Assembly (NCBI GenBank): GCA_002730475.1
Contig: PCAG01000048.1
Span: 1-26,091 of the forward strand
Origin: Spirochaetales bacterium
Lineage (GTDB): Bacteria > Desulfobacterota_D > UBA1144
DNA: 26,091 nt
Reading direction: 5' to 3'
Shown: one piece after another, positions 1 to 7,036 of the stretch
Layout of the letters: the number at the start of each line of letters is the position of its first letter
How positions within the stretch are numbered: the first letter of the stretch is position 1
Notes under the pieces: model-generated
Databases searched by the model: none
Told to the model about the DNA's origin: nothing
The model's input: the letters and a program-made list of their open reading frames with translations, nothing else
Translations under genes and position numbers: made by a program

Positions 1-32
1 GTTCCAAGGTCTATTCCTATAACTTTTCCCAT
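1..32 (-). CDS. dnaK: Chaperone DnaK (Hsp70), N-terminal fragment cut by the window edge
   Basis: Only the first ten complete codons lie in the window. They read MGKVIGIDLG, followed by the first two bases of a likely Thr codon. This is the hallmark N-terminus of DnaK, whose first phosphate-binding loop has the form IGIDLGTT. DnaK is the ATP-dependent cytosolic Hsp70 chaperone that works with DnaJ and GrpE. The ATG is preceded by a strong Shine-Dalgarno, AGAGGTG at 37-43. The gene follows sucC on the same strand after 60 bases, in the place where sucD usually sits. The assignment rests on a short but very characteristic motif; a related Hsp70 such as HscA cannot be fully excluded. Confidence 0.85.
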   Translation of the reverse strand, partial: MGKVIGIDLG

Positions 33-92
33 TATTCACCTCTTCTAACAGATTATCTAGAAGCTAATCATTAAAAGTCCGATGTCAATAGC
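33..92 (-). promoter_or_regulatory. dnaK leader: possible promoter elements and an inverted repeat
   Basis: This 60-base gap between sucC and dnaK holds a perfect TTGACA hexamer (83-88) just after the sucC stop. It also holds a GATAAT hexamer (52-57), but the two are about 25 bases apart, too far for one standard sigma-70 promoter. An inverted repeat CTTCTA / TAGAAG (arms 58-63 and 42-47, 10-base spacer) brackets the GATAAT and touches the Shine-Dalgarno. No T-tract terminator follows sucC, so read-through into dnaK is possible. The repeat does not match the CIRCE element bound by HrcA. The control is therefore unresolved. Confidence 0.3.
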
Positions 93-1250
93 TTAGATAA
101 GATTAATCACGGCTGCTGCAGCCTCTTTCATTGTAGAAGCAGTAGTAATATCAAGGTCCGATTCTTCAAGTATAGCCTTTCCTAAATCAACATTAGTCCC
201 TTCTAAACGAACAACTAATGGAACCTGAATACCTACTTCTTTTGCGGCAGTTATTATACCATCGGCGATAGTATCGCATTTCATGATTCCACCAAAAATA
301 TTGACCAGTATAGCCTTAACATTCTTGTCTCTCAGAATCATTTTAAATGCCTGGGTAACTTGTTCCACAGATGCCCCACCTCCAACATCCAAAAAATTTG
401 CGGGTTCAGCACCATGGTGTTTTATGATGTCCATTGTTGCCATTGCCAAGCCAGCCCCATTAACCAGGCAACCTATACTGCCGTTTAATTTTACAAAACT
501 AAAGTCCCATTTTTTTGCCTCTAATTCAGACGGCTCTTCTTCCGTTGGATCGTGGAGTTCGGAATATTCTTTATGCCTAAAAGCGGCATTGTCATCAAAA
601 CTAATTTTTGCGTCCAGCGCTTTGATTTCATCTTCATTTGTTGATATCAAAGGATTAACTTCGACTAAAGCACAATCCATTTTGGTAAATAGGTTATACA
701 TTCCAAATATAATTTTATTTAGCTGTTTGGTTTGAGCTGAATCAAGCCCAAGAAAATAGGCAACCTTTCTTACATGGAATGGCTGGATACCAACAACTGG
801 GTCTATTGGCTGGGTAAGTAATTTGTCCGGGGTTTCTTGTGCAACCTTTTCGATATCCACTCCACCTTCCGGACTTGCTATGATTACATTTCTCTCCGAA
901 CTTCTATCCGTTACAAAAGATAAATAATATTCTTTTTTAATAGAAGAAGAAGCTTCGACATAGACTTTGTTTACAACTTTGCCTTCAGGTCCGGTTTGGT
1001 GTGTAACAAGAGTCATCCCTAGCATACTCTTTACCGCCTCTCTAACTTCGGCTGGCGTCTTTACAAGTTTAACACCTCCAGCTTTTCCTCTTCCTCCAGC
1101 ATGAATCTGAGCTTTTACAACAAATTCGTCTAGGTTTAATGATTTTGCATATTCTTCAGCTTCATTCTCATCTTCAAAAACTTTTCCTTCAGAAGTTGCT
1201 ATGTTAAATCGTCTAAATAAATCCTTGGCCTGATATTCATGAATATTCAT
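93..1250 (-). CDS. sucC: Succinate-CoA ligase (ADP-forming) beta subunit SucC
   Basis: SucC is the nucleotide-binding beta subunit of succinyl-CoA synthetase, which makes ATP or GTP while converting succinyl-CoA to succinate in the TCA cycle. The 385-residue product has the family's usual length and begins [12 protein letters not shown]. An ATP-grasp region follows with the glycine-rich [16 protein letters not shown] at residues 44-59, then a C-terminal CoA-ligase domain with FLDVGGGA and [10 protein letters not shown]. The frame stays open 18 codons upstream, but ATG 1250 is chosen because it starts the conserved N-terminus and has AGAGGAT (1259-1265) 8 bases before it. It lies 26 bases after sdhB at the end of the TCA run. 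Its obligate partner SucD is not next to it: dnaK comes next. Confidence 0.96.
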   Translation of the reverse strand: MNIHEYQAKDLFRRFNIATSEGKVFEDENEAEEYAKSLNLDEFVVKAQIHAGGRGKAGGVKLVKTPAEVREAVKSMLGMTLVTHQTGPEGKVVNKVYVEASSSIKKEYYLSFVTDRSSERNVIIASPEGGVDIEKVAQETPDKLLTQPIDPVVGIQPFHVRKVAYFLGLDSAQTKQLNKIIFGMYNLFTKMDCALVEVNPLISTNEDEIKALDAKISFDDNAAFRHKEYSELHDPTEEEPSELEAKKWDFSFVKLNGSIGCLVNGAGLAMATMDIIKHHGAEPANFLDVGGGASVEQVTQAFKMILRDKNVKAILVNIFGGIMKCDTIADGIITAAKEVGIQVPLVVRLEGTNVDLGKAILEESDLDITTASTMKEAAAAVINLI

Positions 1251-1276
1251 AATTGATAATCCTCTTTGTAAACGAT

Positions 1277-2026
1277 TTATTTTTTTTGAAAGAACTTCCT
1301 CCACAACCAGAAAAAAGGGTCGTAAAAGCGATCAACCACTCGCTCCTTAAGAGGTATAATACCATTGTCTGTTATTTGAATGTGCTCAGGGCAGACATCG
1401 GTACAACAGCGCGTAATATTGCACATTCCCGATCCATAGCTCTCCTTGATATCAGGAACCCTATCTGCCGTATCCAGAGGATGCATATCTAGGCTAGCAA
1501 GTCTAATCATGAATCTTGGTCCAACAAATTTATCTTTTTTACTATGATCTCTTAATATGTGGCAAACATTTTGACACAGATAACACTCGATGCATTTACG
1601 AAACTCTTGTATGCGATCAACATCTTCTTGCATCATTACATAATCACCATTATCATTCTTTCGCTCTGGATTAGGGGCAAGTGGGGCAATTCTTTTGTTT
1701 TGTTTGTAATTCCAAGAAACATCAGTAACCAAGTCCTTCATCACGGGAAAAGTCTTTATTGGTCGTATCGAGATGGTATCTTCAGAGCTATATTCGTTCA
1801 TACGTGTCATACATGATAGTTTTGGTTTTCCGTTAATCTCTACACTGCATGATCCACATTTTCCCGCCTTGCAGTTCCAACGTAAGCCCAAATCGTTAGC
1901 TTGCTCGGCTTGTATACGATGAATTACATCTAATACGACCATTCCTTTTTCGACTTCGATTTGATAATTTTTCATCTCGCCACCAGATTCGTCACCTCTA
2001 AAGAGCCTAAAATTTCGCAATCCCAT
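1277..2026 (-). CDS. sdhB: Succinate dehydrogenase iron-sulfur subunit, actinobacterial Sdh1 type
   Basis: This subunit carries electrons from the SdhA flavin to the membrane quinone site. The 249-residue product has a plant-type ferredoxin domain with C52, C57, C60 and C72 for the [2Fe-2S] centre. Two further cysteine groups follow: C145/C148/C151/C155, and C202, C207 or C208, and C212, for the [4Fe-4S] and [3Fe-4S] centres. The N-terminus (RLFRGDESGGE) and the stretch VLDVIHRIQA...LRWNCKAGKCGSCS resemble the mycobacterial/streptomycete Sdh1 subunit more than E. coli SdhB. The start is ATG 2026, one base after the sdhA stop, with AGGAG upstream, so it is probably translationally coupled. It completes the anchor-flavoprotein-FeS order typical of Sdh1 operons. 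Confidence 0.95.
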   Translation of the reverse strand: MGLRNFRLFRGDESGGEMKNYQIEVEKGMVVLDVIHRIQAEQANDLGLRWNCKAGKCGSCSVEINGKPKLSCMTRMNEYSSEDTISIRPIKTFPVMKDLVTDVSWNYKQNKRIAPLAPNPERKNDNGDYVMMQEDVDRIQEFRKCIECYLCQNVCHILRDHSKKDKFVGPRFMIRLASLDMHPLDTADRVPDIKESYGSGMCNITRCCTDVCPEHIQITDNGIIPLKERVVDRFYDPFFWLWRKFFQKK

Positions 2027-2027
2027 T

Positions 2028-3866
2028 CTACCTGCTCCTCTCCGATGCTACCTCTTGTTCTAGTTCCTCAATAGTCGAATATGCTATACGCATCAGTTCC
2101 TCATCTCCTTTCGGGCGATGCACTTTTTCCGTTTTCATTAACCCATCACTTTGTTTACTAACAACTATATTATATTCAAGTCCTTCCTCTCGTTCACCAG
2201 GGAAATCAACTCTAGTATGACCGCCGCGACTTTCTTCTCTTAGTAGAGCTGATTTAGCCACAGCTTCCGCCGTAATTATAAGGTTACGCAAAGACAAAGC
2301 TTCATGCCAGCCTGGATTAAATTGCGAAGCACCATCGGCTTTTACATCTTTGTAAGCTTCCTTGAATTTCTCTAGTTGCTCTATGCCTTCGGTTAACAAT
2401 TCGTCCGAACGGACAATCCCAACTTTATCCTGCATCGCTTCTTGTAATTCCTCATGTAACAAATAAGGGTTTGTACCAGACTCTCTATTTAAAATTTCTG
2501 CAGCATAGCGAACACTGGACGTTACTTGATCTTGGTTAATCGATGGAGGTGCATTTAATTCGTTTATATAATCTGCTGCGCCATCACCTGCTAGTTTTCC
2601 AAAGACTAGCAGATCTGATAGTGAGTTACCGCCAAGACGGTTTGCCCCATGCATACCCCCTGAGCATTCACCGCAAGCAAAAAGACCAGGGACTGTCGAC
2701 ATTTGAGAATTTGCATCAACTCGAATTCCTCCCATAAAATAGTGCAGAGTCGGGCCAACCTCCATAGGTTCTTTTGTAATATCTAATTCGGCTAATACTT
2801 TAAATTGATGATACATAGATGGAAGTTTCTTCTTGATATCTTCTGCGGTTCTGCGACTAGCAATATCAAGGAACACGCCACCATGAGGAGAGCCTTTCCC
2901 TTCTTTGACTTCTTTACGAATGGCACGAGCTACCACGTCCCTGGTTAATAATTCCGGTGGTCTTCGTGCACTTTTGTCCCCGTCTAGCCATCTGGCTCCT
3001 TCTTCTTCCGTATCAGCGGTTTCAGGCGCATAAAGATCAGGAATATTGTCAAACATGAAACGTTTATTTTCACTGTTTACCAAAATTCCCCCGTCCCCTC
3101 TTACTCCTTCTGTTACGAGCGTACCTCTTACAGAAGGAGGCCAAACCATGCCAGTTGGATGAAATTGTGTAAATTCCATATCGACTAATTCTGCACCGGC
3201 TTCATATGCCATTGCATACCCATCACCGGTATACTCCCAAGAATTTGAGGTTATTTTCCATGCTTTTCCAGCACCACCAGTAGCCAGAATGATTGCCTTA
3301 GCTTTTAACACAATAAAGCGACCCGTATCACGCCACATAGCCACCATTCCAGAGATTCTGTCTCTGTCCTTGAGCAAATCCAAAGCTGTGCATTCCATAT
3401 ATATCTCAATACCTTTATGGACCCCATAATCTTGCAAAGTACGAATCATCTCAAGGCCTGTACGGTCACCTACATGGGCAAGACGAGGATATCTATGTCC
3501 ACCAAAATTACGCTGGTTTATCAATCCAGAATTTGTTCTATCAAAAACTGCACCCCATTCTTCCAATTCTCTCACACGATCAGGTGCCTGTTTTGCATGC
3601 AATTCGGCCATCCTCCATACATTAAGGAATTTGCCACCACGCATTGTATCTCTAAAATGTATTTTCCAATCATCACGATCATCAACATTCTTAAGTGCCG
3701 CAGCCATACCTCCTTCTGCCATAACAGTATGGGCCTTTCCAAGAAGCGACTTGCAAACCAAAGCTGTGTTCAGACCTCTTGCGGAACATTGAATTGCGGC
3801 TCTAAGGCCAGCGCCCCCGGCTCCTACAACAATTACATCATGTTCTATCGTTTGTATTTCTGACAT
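2028..3866 (-). CDS. sdhA: Succinate dehydrogenase flavoprotein subunit SdhA
   Basis: SdhA oxidises succinate to fumarate with covalently bound FAD on the cytoplasmic face of the membrane. The 612-residue product has the dinucleotide-binding GAGGAG at 15-20 and H46 in AHTVMAEGG, the expected covalent FAD histidine. It also has HPTG at 236-239, TRDVVAR at 308-314 with the catalytic arginine, H375 in LHYFMGG, and GECSGGMHGANRLGGNSLSD from 399. All key residues are present. It starts 6 bases after the membrane-anchor gene with only a weak Shine-Dalgarno, and its stop is one base from sdhB, so the three genes form one unit. A fumarate reductase role cannot be excluded by sequence, but the aerobic-type TCA neighbours favour succinate oxidation. 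Confidence 0.96.
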   Translation of the reverse strand: MSEIQTIEHDVIVVGAGGAGLRAAIQCSARGLNTALVCKSLLGKAHTVMAEGGMAAALKNVDDRDDWKIHFRDTMRGGKFLNVWRMAELHAKQAPDRVRELEEWGAVFDRTNSGLINQRNFGGHRYPRLAHVGDRTGLEMIRTLQDYGVHKGIEIYMECTALDLLKDRDRISGMVAMWRDTGRFIVLKAKAIILATGGAGKAWKITSNSWEYTGDGYAMAYEAGAELVDMEFTQFHPTGMVWPPSVRGTLVTEGVRGDGGILVNSENKRFMFDNIPDLYAPETADTEEEGARWLDGDKSARRPPELLTRDVVARAIRKEVKEGKGSPHGGVFLDIASRRTAEDIKKKLPSMYHQFKVLAELDITKEPMEVGPTLHYFMGGIRVDANSQMSTVPGLFACGECSGGMHGANRLGGNSLSDLLVFGKLAGDGAADYINELNAPPSINQDQVTSSVRYAAEILNRESGTNPYLLHEELQEAMQDKVGIVRSDELLTEGIEQLEKFKEAYKDVKADGASQFNPGWHEALSLRNLIITAEAVAKSALLREESRGGHTRVDFPGEREEGLEYNIVVSKQSDGLMKTEKVHRPKGDEELMRIAYSTIEELEQEVASERSR

Positions 3867-3872
3867 ATCTAA

Positions 3873-4721
3873 TTAGTAACCCCACGTATTGAAATCCACC
3901 CAACTCCCATTCGCAACCATGCGAATATAAAAATCTGCAAATGCTACCCAAATCATACTAATCCATGCCCAAAACATATGTCGACCATTCAACCAGGACA
4001 CACCTTTCCAAAGCCGGTACCTGATATTATGTTTTCCATGAGAGCAAGTAAAACAGTTATGCTTCCCACCGATTAAGTGACGAAAGGCGTGACAACCAAA
4101 AGTGTAGCCAGCTAACAAGATTGGGTTCGCAAGTAAAATTATCGACCCAACTCCAATGCCAAATTTCCCATCTCTAAAAAATCCAAGAAGTGCATCATAG
4201 GATAGGATTGCAATAAATGCCAATGCTATATACATGGTATATCGATGTAAATTCTGAAAAACAAATAACGCTGTTTCACCTTTATATTCTTTTTGCGGTA
4301 AGCCTTGCACGGCACATGCCGGTGGAGACATGAAATATGCGCGATAATAAAATTTTCTGTAATAATAACAAGTTAGACGAAAAGAGAGTGGGCCAAATAA
4401 TATAAAAATTGCAGGAGAAGCAGGTATTAGCTTTGGCCACCATCCTGGCCAGGAACCAAACAAACTGTGATACATCGGAGCAGCACCTTCGGCAAAAGGG
4501 TTAATAAAAATAAGTGGCGAATAAAATGGTGACAAATAGCCTCCGAAGCCTTGCGCATATGCACTCCACCAATAGTAATCGGCTTGGAACACAGCCCACG
4601 TGGTATAAATAACAAAGGCAAGGAAGCCCAGTCCGGTCCAAAGCGGTTCAAACCACCAATTGTCTGTGCGGTTCGTGCTACCCAAAGTCGTTGTTTGTAA
4701 ATCAGATTCCTCTATAGACAT
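3873..4721 (-). CDS. sdhC: Succinate dehydrogenase single membrane anchor, Sdh1 type, Cys/His-rich
   Basis: This 282-residue membrane protein anchors SdhAB and should hold the quinone site. By eye there are five hydrophobic segments, near residues 30-46, 102-118, 160-180, 188-208 and 249-267. It has a Trp/Tyr-rich first part and the block LTCYYYRKFYYRAYF, which I recognise from actinobacterial Sdh1 anchors. Between helices 4 and 5 lie C210, H211, H215, H221, C223, C226 and H228. The mycobacterial Sdh1 anchor is reported to hold a membrane-embedded Rieske-type [2Fe-2S] cluster, so these residues may be cluster ligands; that is inference. One gene replaces the sdhC/sdhD pair of E. coli. ATG 4721 has GGAG about 11 bases upstream. 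Confidence 0.88.
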   Translation of the reverse strand: MSIEESDLQTTTLGSTNRTDNWWFEPLWTGLGFLAFVIYTTWAVFQADYYWWSAYAQGFGGYLSPFYSPLIFINPFAEGAAPMYHSLFGSWPGWWPKLIPASPAIFILFGPLSFRLTCYYYRKFYYRAYFMSPPACAVQGLPQKEYKGETALFVFQNLHRYTMYIALAFIAILSYDALLGFFRDGKFGIGVGSIILLANPILLAGYTFGCHAFRHLIGGKHNCFTCSHGKHNIRYRLWKGVSWLNGRHMFWAWISMIWVAFADFYIRMVANGSWVDFNTWGY

Positions 4722-4750
4722 TACAAAAGCAGCTCCATTACAAATGAGTA

Positions 4751-5695
4751 TTAAAGTATTCCGAAACCGTCAATTAAATCACAGAGCTCTTTTACATGCA
4801 AAGCAGAAGCGTGAAGCTCTTCTTTCTCGGAATCGGTCAATTCAATTTCGAGAATCTCATCTACTCCCTTAGATGATAAAATAACTGGAAGTCCTAAAAA
4901 CTGATTTTTTACTCCATATTCACCATTTGCAAAGACACAACACGGTAGCAATTTTCTTTGATCTTTTAGAATCGATTCGGCCATATCGACAGCAGAAACT
5001 CCCGGAGCATAAAAAGCGCTACCGGTTTTGAGAAGTTTAACAATCTCAGCTCCTCCGTCTCGTGTGCGTTGAATAATCTTATTCAATTTTTTGTCATCAA
5101 TGAGCTGAGTTATTGGCACCCCAGAAATCGCTGTATAATTCTTTAGTGGAACCATATCATCTCCATGGCCACCCAACACCAAGGTATCAATCTTAGAAAC
5201 GGCTACGTTAAGCTCCATAGAAAGAAAAGCTTTGAATCTCGAAGCATCGAGAACTCCTGCCATCCCCACAACCCTTTCCTTTGGAAACGCACTAACTTTA
5301 TGTGCAACATAAGTCATTGCATCTAGGGGATTTGTAATAACAATTAAAATTGAATTAGGTGAATGCTCAACGACGTTTTCGGTAACTTCTTTAATTATTT
5401 TGGTGTTGGTAGTTATTAAATCATCGCGACTCATACCAGGTTTCCTAGCCAAGCCAGAAGTGATTATGACAATGTCAGAATCTTTTGTATCTTTATAATC
5501 ATTGGTTCCAATAATTTTTGAAGATGCTCCTGAAACAGAAAGCATTTGAGTTAAATCGAGCGATTTACCTTGAGGTAGACCTTCGACAATATCAAGTAAA
5601 ACTACGTCTGCGAGATTAAGCTCAAGTGTCCTATAAGCTGCAGCGGCCCCTACGTTTCCCGCTCCAATGATTGATATCTTTGGGAGATTTGACAA
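4751..5695 (-). CDS. mdh: Malate dehydrogenase (NAD-dependent, LDH-like family)
   Basis: Mdh oxidises malate to oxaloacetate with NAD in the TCA cycle. The 314-residue product has the Rossmann motif GAGNVG at 11-16 and D35 at the end of strand 2, as expected for NAD. The substrate loop is GLARKPGMSRDDL, with R84 and R90. N122 lies in TNPLD, R153 follows, and the catalytic H177 is in GGHGDDMVPL. The arginine-rich loop fits malate rather than lactate dehydrogenase. The start is TTG 5695: an in-frame TAA lies directly upstream, no ATG follows before the Rossmann core, and AAGGTGG precedes it by 10 bases. It sits between icd and sdhC. Confidence 0.95.
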   Translation of the reverse strand: MSNLPKISIIGAGNVGAAAAYRTLELNLADVVLLDIVEGLPQGKSLDLTQMLSVSGASSKIIGTNDYKDTKDSDIVIITSGLARKPGMSRDDLITTNTKIIKEVTENVVEHSPNSILIVITNPLDAMTYVAHKVSAFPKERVVGMAGVLDASRFKAFLSMELNVAVSKIDTLVLGGHGDDMVPLKNYTAISGVPITQLIDDKKLNKIIQRTRDGGAEIVKLLKTGSAFYAPGVSAVDMAESILKDQRKLLPCCVFANGEYGVKNQFLGLPVILSSKGVDEILEIELTDSEKEELHASALHVKELCDLIDGFGIL

Positions 5696-5705
5696 TTAAC
5701 AACAT

Positions 5706-5712
5706 CCACCTT
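5706..5712 (-). promoter_or_regulatory. Ribosome binding site fixing the TTG start of mdh
   Basis: On the minus strand AAGGTGG lies 10 bases before TTG 5695. An ATG at 5705-5703 is closer to this site but reads out of frame with mdh, so the TTG is the usable start. Confidence 0.6.
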
Positions 5713-5717
5713 TTTGG

Positions 5718-5734
5718 AAAGTCTTTTAGACTTT
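5718..5734 (-). other. Small stem-loop across the icd stop codon
   Basis: On the minus strand AAAGTC and GACTTT form a 6-base-pair stem around TAAAA, which contains the icd TAA. With a two-base bulge the stem extends to GGA/TCC. No T-tract follows, so it is not an intrinsic terminator. It could affect mRNA stability or mdh translation, since the mdh ribosome binding site starts 5 bases further on. The function is speculative. Confidence 0.35.
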
Positions 5735-6973
5735 GTCCATATTTTTTATAATCGCGTCACCAAATTCAGAGCACTTAAGAAGGTTTGCTCCTTCAATTTG
5801 TCTCTCTAAATCGTAAGTAACATCTTTATCAAGGACCGTCTTCTCCATCGCCTTGACAATTAATTCTCCAACCTCTCTCCAGCCCATATGCTCAAACATC
5901 ATAACCCCCGATAAAATAACCGAACCTGGGTTAACCTTATCTTGTCCGGCATATTTTGGAGCAGTTCCATGGGTAGCTTCAAACAGGGCTATCTCGTCCC
6001 CAATATTTGCCCCTGGAGCAAGTCCTAATCCTCCAACTTGAGCGGCACATGCGTCTGACATATAATCTCCGTTTAGATTAGGGAGAGCTAGGACGTCGTA
6101 TTCGTTAGTTCTTGTAAGAATTTGCTGAAGCATGTTATCGGCTATTCTATCCTTTATTACAATCATTCCATCCGGTACCTTGCCATTATGCTTATCCCAT
6201 AAATCATCTTCTGTAATAGTAGAATCTGAAAACTCTTCCTTAGCCAATTCGTAACCCCAATCTTTAAAAGCTCCTTCGGTAAATTTCATAATATTTCCTT
6301 TATGAACAAGAGTAACGCTTTCTCTTTTGTTATCTATAGCATACTGAATAGCTTTTCTAACAAGTCTTTTTGTACCAAAAGCACTTATTGGTTTTATTCC
6401 TACGCCGGAAAGATCCCTTACGTTTGCGCCTAGTTTTTCTTGTAAAAATTTAATCAAATCATTCGCTTCCTTGGTATTGCTTTCGTACTCAACCCCAGAA
6501 TAGACGTCTTCCGTATTTTCTCTAAATATAACCATGTCCATATAATGGGGATTCCTAACCGGGGAAGGAGTACCCTGAATCCACCTTACGGGTCTTACAC
6601 AAGCATATAAGTCCATAATCTGCCTTAGGGATACATTTAGACTTCTAATTCCACCACCTACCGGAGTAGTCAAGGGTCCTTTTATCGATATAAGATATTC
6701 ACTTATGACATCAGTCGTTTCTTGTGGTAGCCATTCTTTAGTAATTTCTAAGGCTTTCTCTCCCGCATATACTTCAGCCCAAGAAATCTTTTTTGATCCT
6801 TTAAAAGCTTTCTCTACAGCAGCTTCAAAAACTCTAACCGAGGCTCTCCATAAATCTGGGCCTATTCCATCACCTTCGATGAATGTAATAATCGGATTAT
6901 CAGGCACATTATAAGTTCCATCCTTATTGATGGTAATCTTGGCACCGTCATTTGGTATTTTCACGTGTGACAT
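5726..6973 (-). CDS. icd: Isocitrate dehydrogenase, NADP-dependent, E. coli type
   Basis: Icd converts isocitrate to 2-oxoglutarate and CO2 with NADP. The 415-residue product aligns closely with E. coli Icd. The substrate loop [13 protein letters not shown] carries S111, equivalent to the phosphorylated S113 of E. coli. Later come [13 protein letters not shown] and the metal-site aspartates around [10 protein letters not shown]. The NADP-specificity residues K340/Y341 (APKYAGQ), Y387 and R391 are all present at a constant offset of four from E. coli. ATG 6973 is preferred over the in-frame codon at 7033: it begins [10 protein letters not shown] and has GGGAG at 6982-6986. The extra 20 codons upstream only translate the leader. 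S111 makes AceK-type control conceivable, but no aceK is in view. Confidence 0.96.
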   Translation of the reverse strand: MSHVKIPNDGAKITINKDGTYNVPDNPIITFIEGDGIGPDLWRASVRVFEAAVEKAFKGSKKISWAEVYAGEKALEITKEWLPQETTDVISEYLISIKGPLTTPVGGGIRSLNVSLRQIMDLYACVRPVRWIQGTPSPVRNPHYMDMVIFRENTEDVYSGVEYESNTKEANDLIKFLQEKLGANVRDLSGVGIKPISAFGTKRLVRKAIQYAIDNKRESVTLVHKGNIMKFTEGAFKDWGYELAKEEFSDSTITEDDLWDKHNGKVPDGMIVIKDRIADNMLQQILTRTNEYDVLALPNLNGDYMSDACAAQVGGLGLAPGANIGDEIALFEATHGTAPKYAGQDKVNPGSVILSGVMMFEHMGWREVGELIVKAMEKTVLDKDVTYDLERQIEGANLLKCSEFGDAIIKNMDKV

Positions 6974-7005
6974 TTCACAATCTCCCTGATATAAGTTCAC
7001 TGAAA

Positions 7006-7033
7006 AATATAATAAAAAAAAAGAAAAAATCAA
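7006..7033 (-). promoter_or_regulatory. Possible promoter in front of icd
   Basis: On the minus strand TTGATT (7028-7033) and TATATT (7006-7011) are separated by 16 bases that are almost all T. A start near 6999 would leave about 26 bases of leader before icd ATG 6973. This could let icd-mdh-sdh-sucC be transcribed apart from acnA. It rests on hexamer matches only, in a T-rich gap where chance matches are likely. Confidence 0.33.
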
Positions 7034-7036
7034 TTA

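Noticed and set aside
33..92. CIRCE/HrcA operator in front of dnaK
   Set aside because: The expected TTAGCACTC-N9-GAGTGCTAA is not present; only TTAGC and a different inverted repeat are found.
283..735. Plus-strand open frame of 150 codons inside sucC
   Set aside because: It is a shadow of sucC on the opposite strand, with no similarity to a known protein and no ribosome binding site.
3417..3863. Plus-strand open frame of 148 codons inside sdhA
   Set aside because: It is a shadow of the highly conserved sdhA sequence with no domain signature.
5718..5734. Intrinsic terminator between icd and mdh
   Set aside because: The stem is short and AT-rich and no T-tract follows on the transcribed strand.
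7011..7030. T-tract terminator after acnA
   Set aside because: There is a long T run but no preceding GC-rich hairpin. It fits a promoter spacer or plain AT-rich sequence better.
6974..7033. Hydrophobic N-terminal extension of Icd that looks like a signal peptide
   Set aside because: It translates the T-rich leader. The Shine-Dalgarno GGGAG and the conserved N-terminus place the start at 6973, and Icd is cytosolic.
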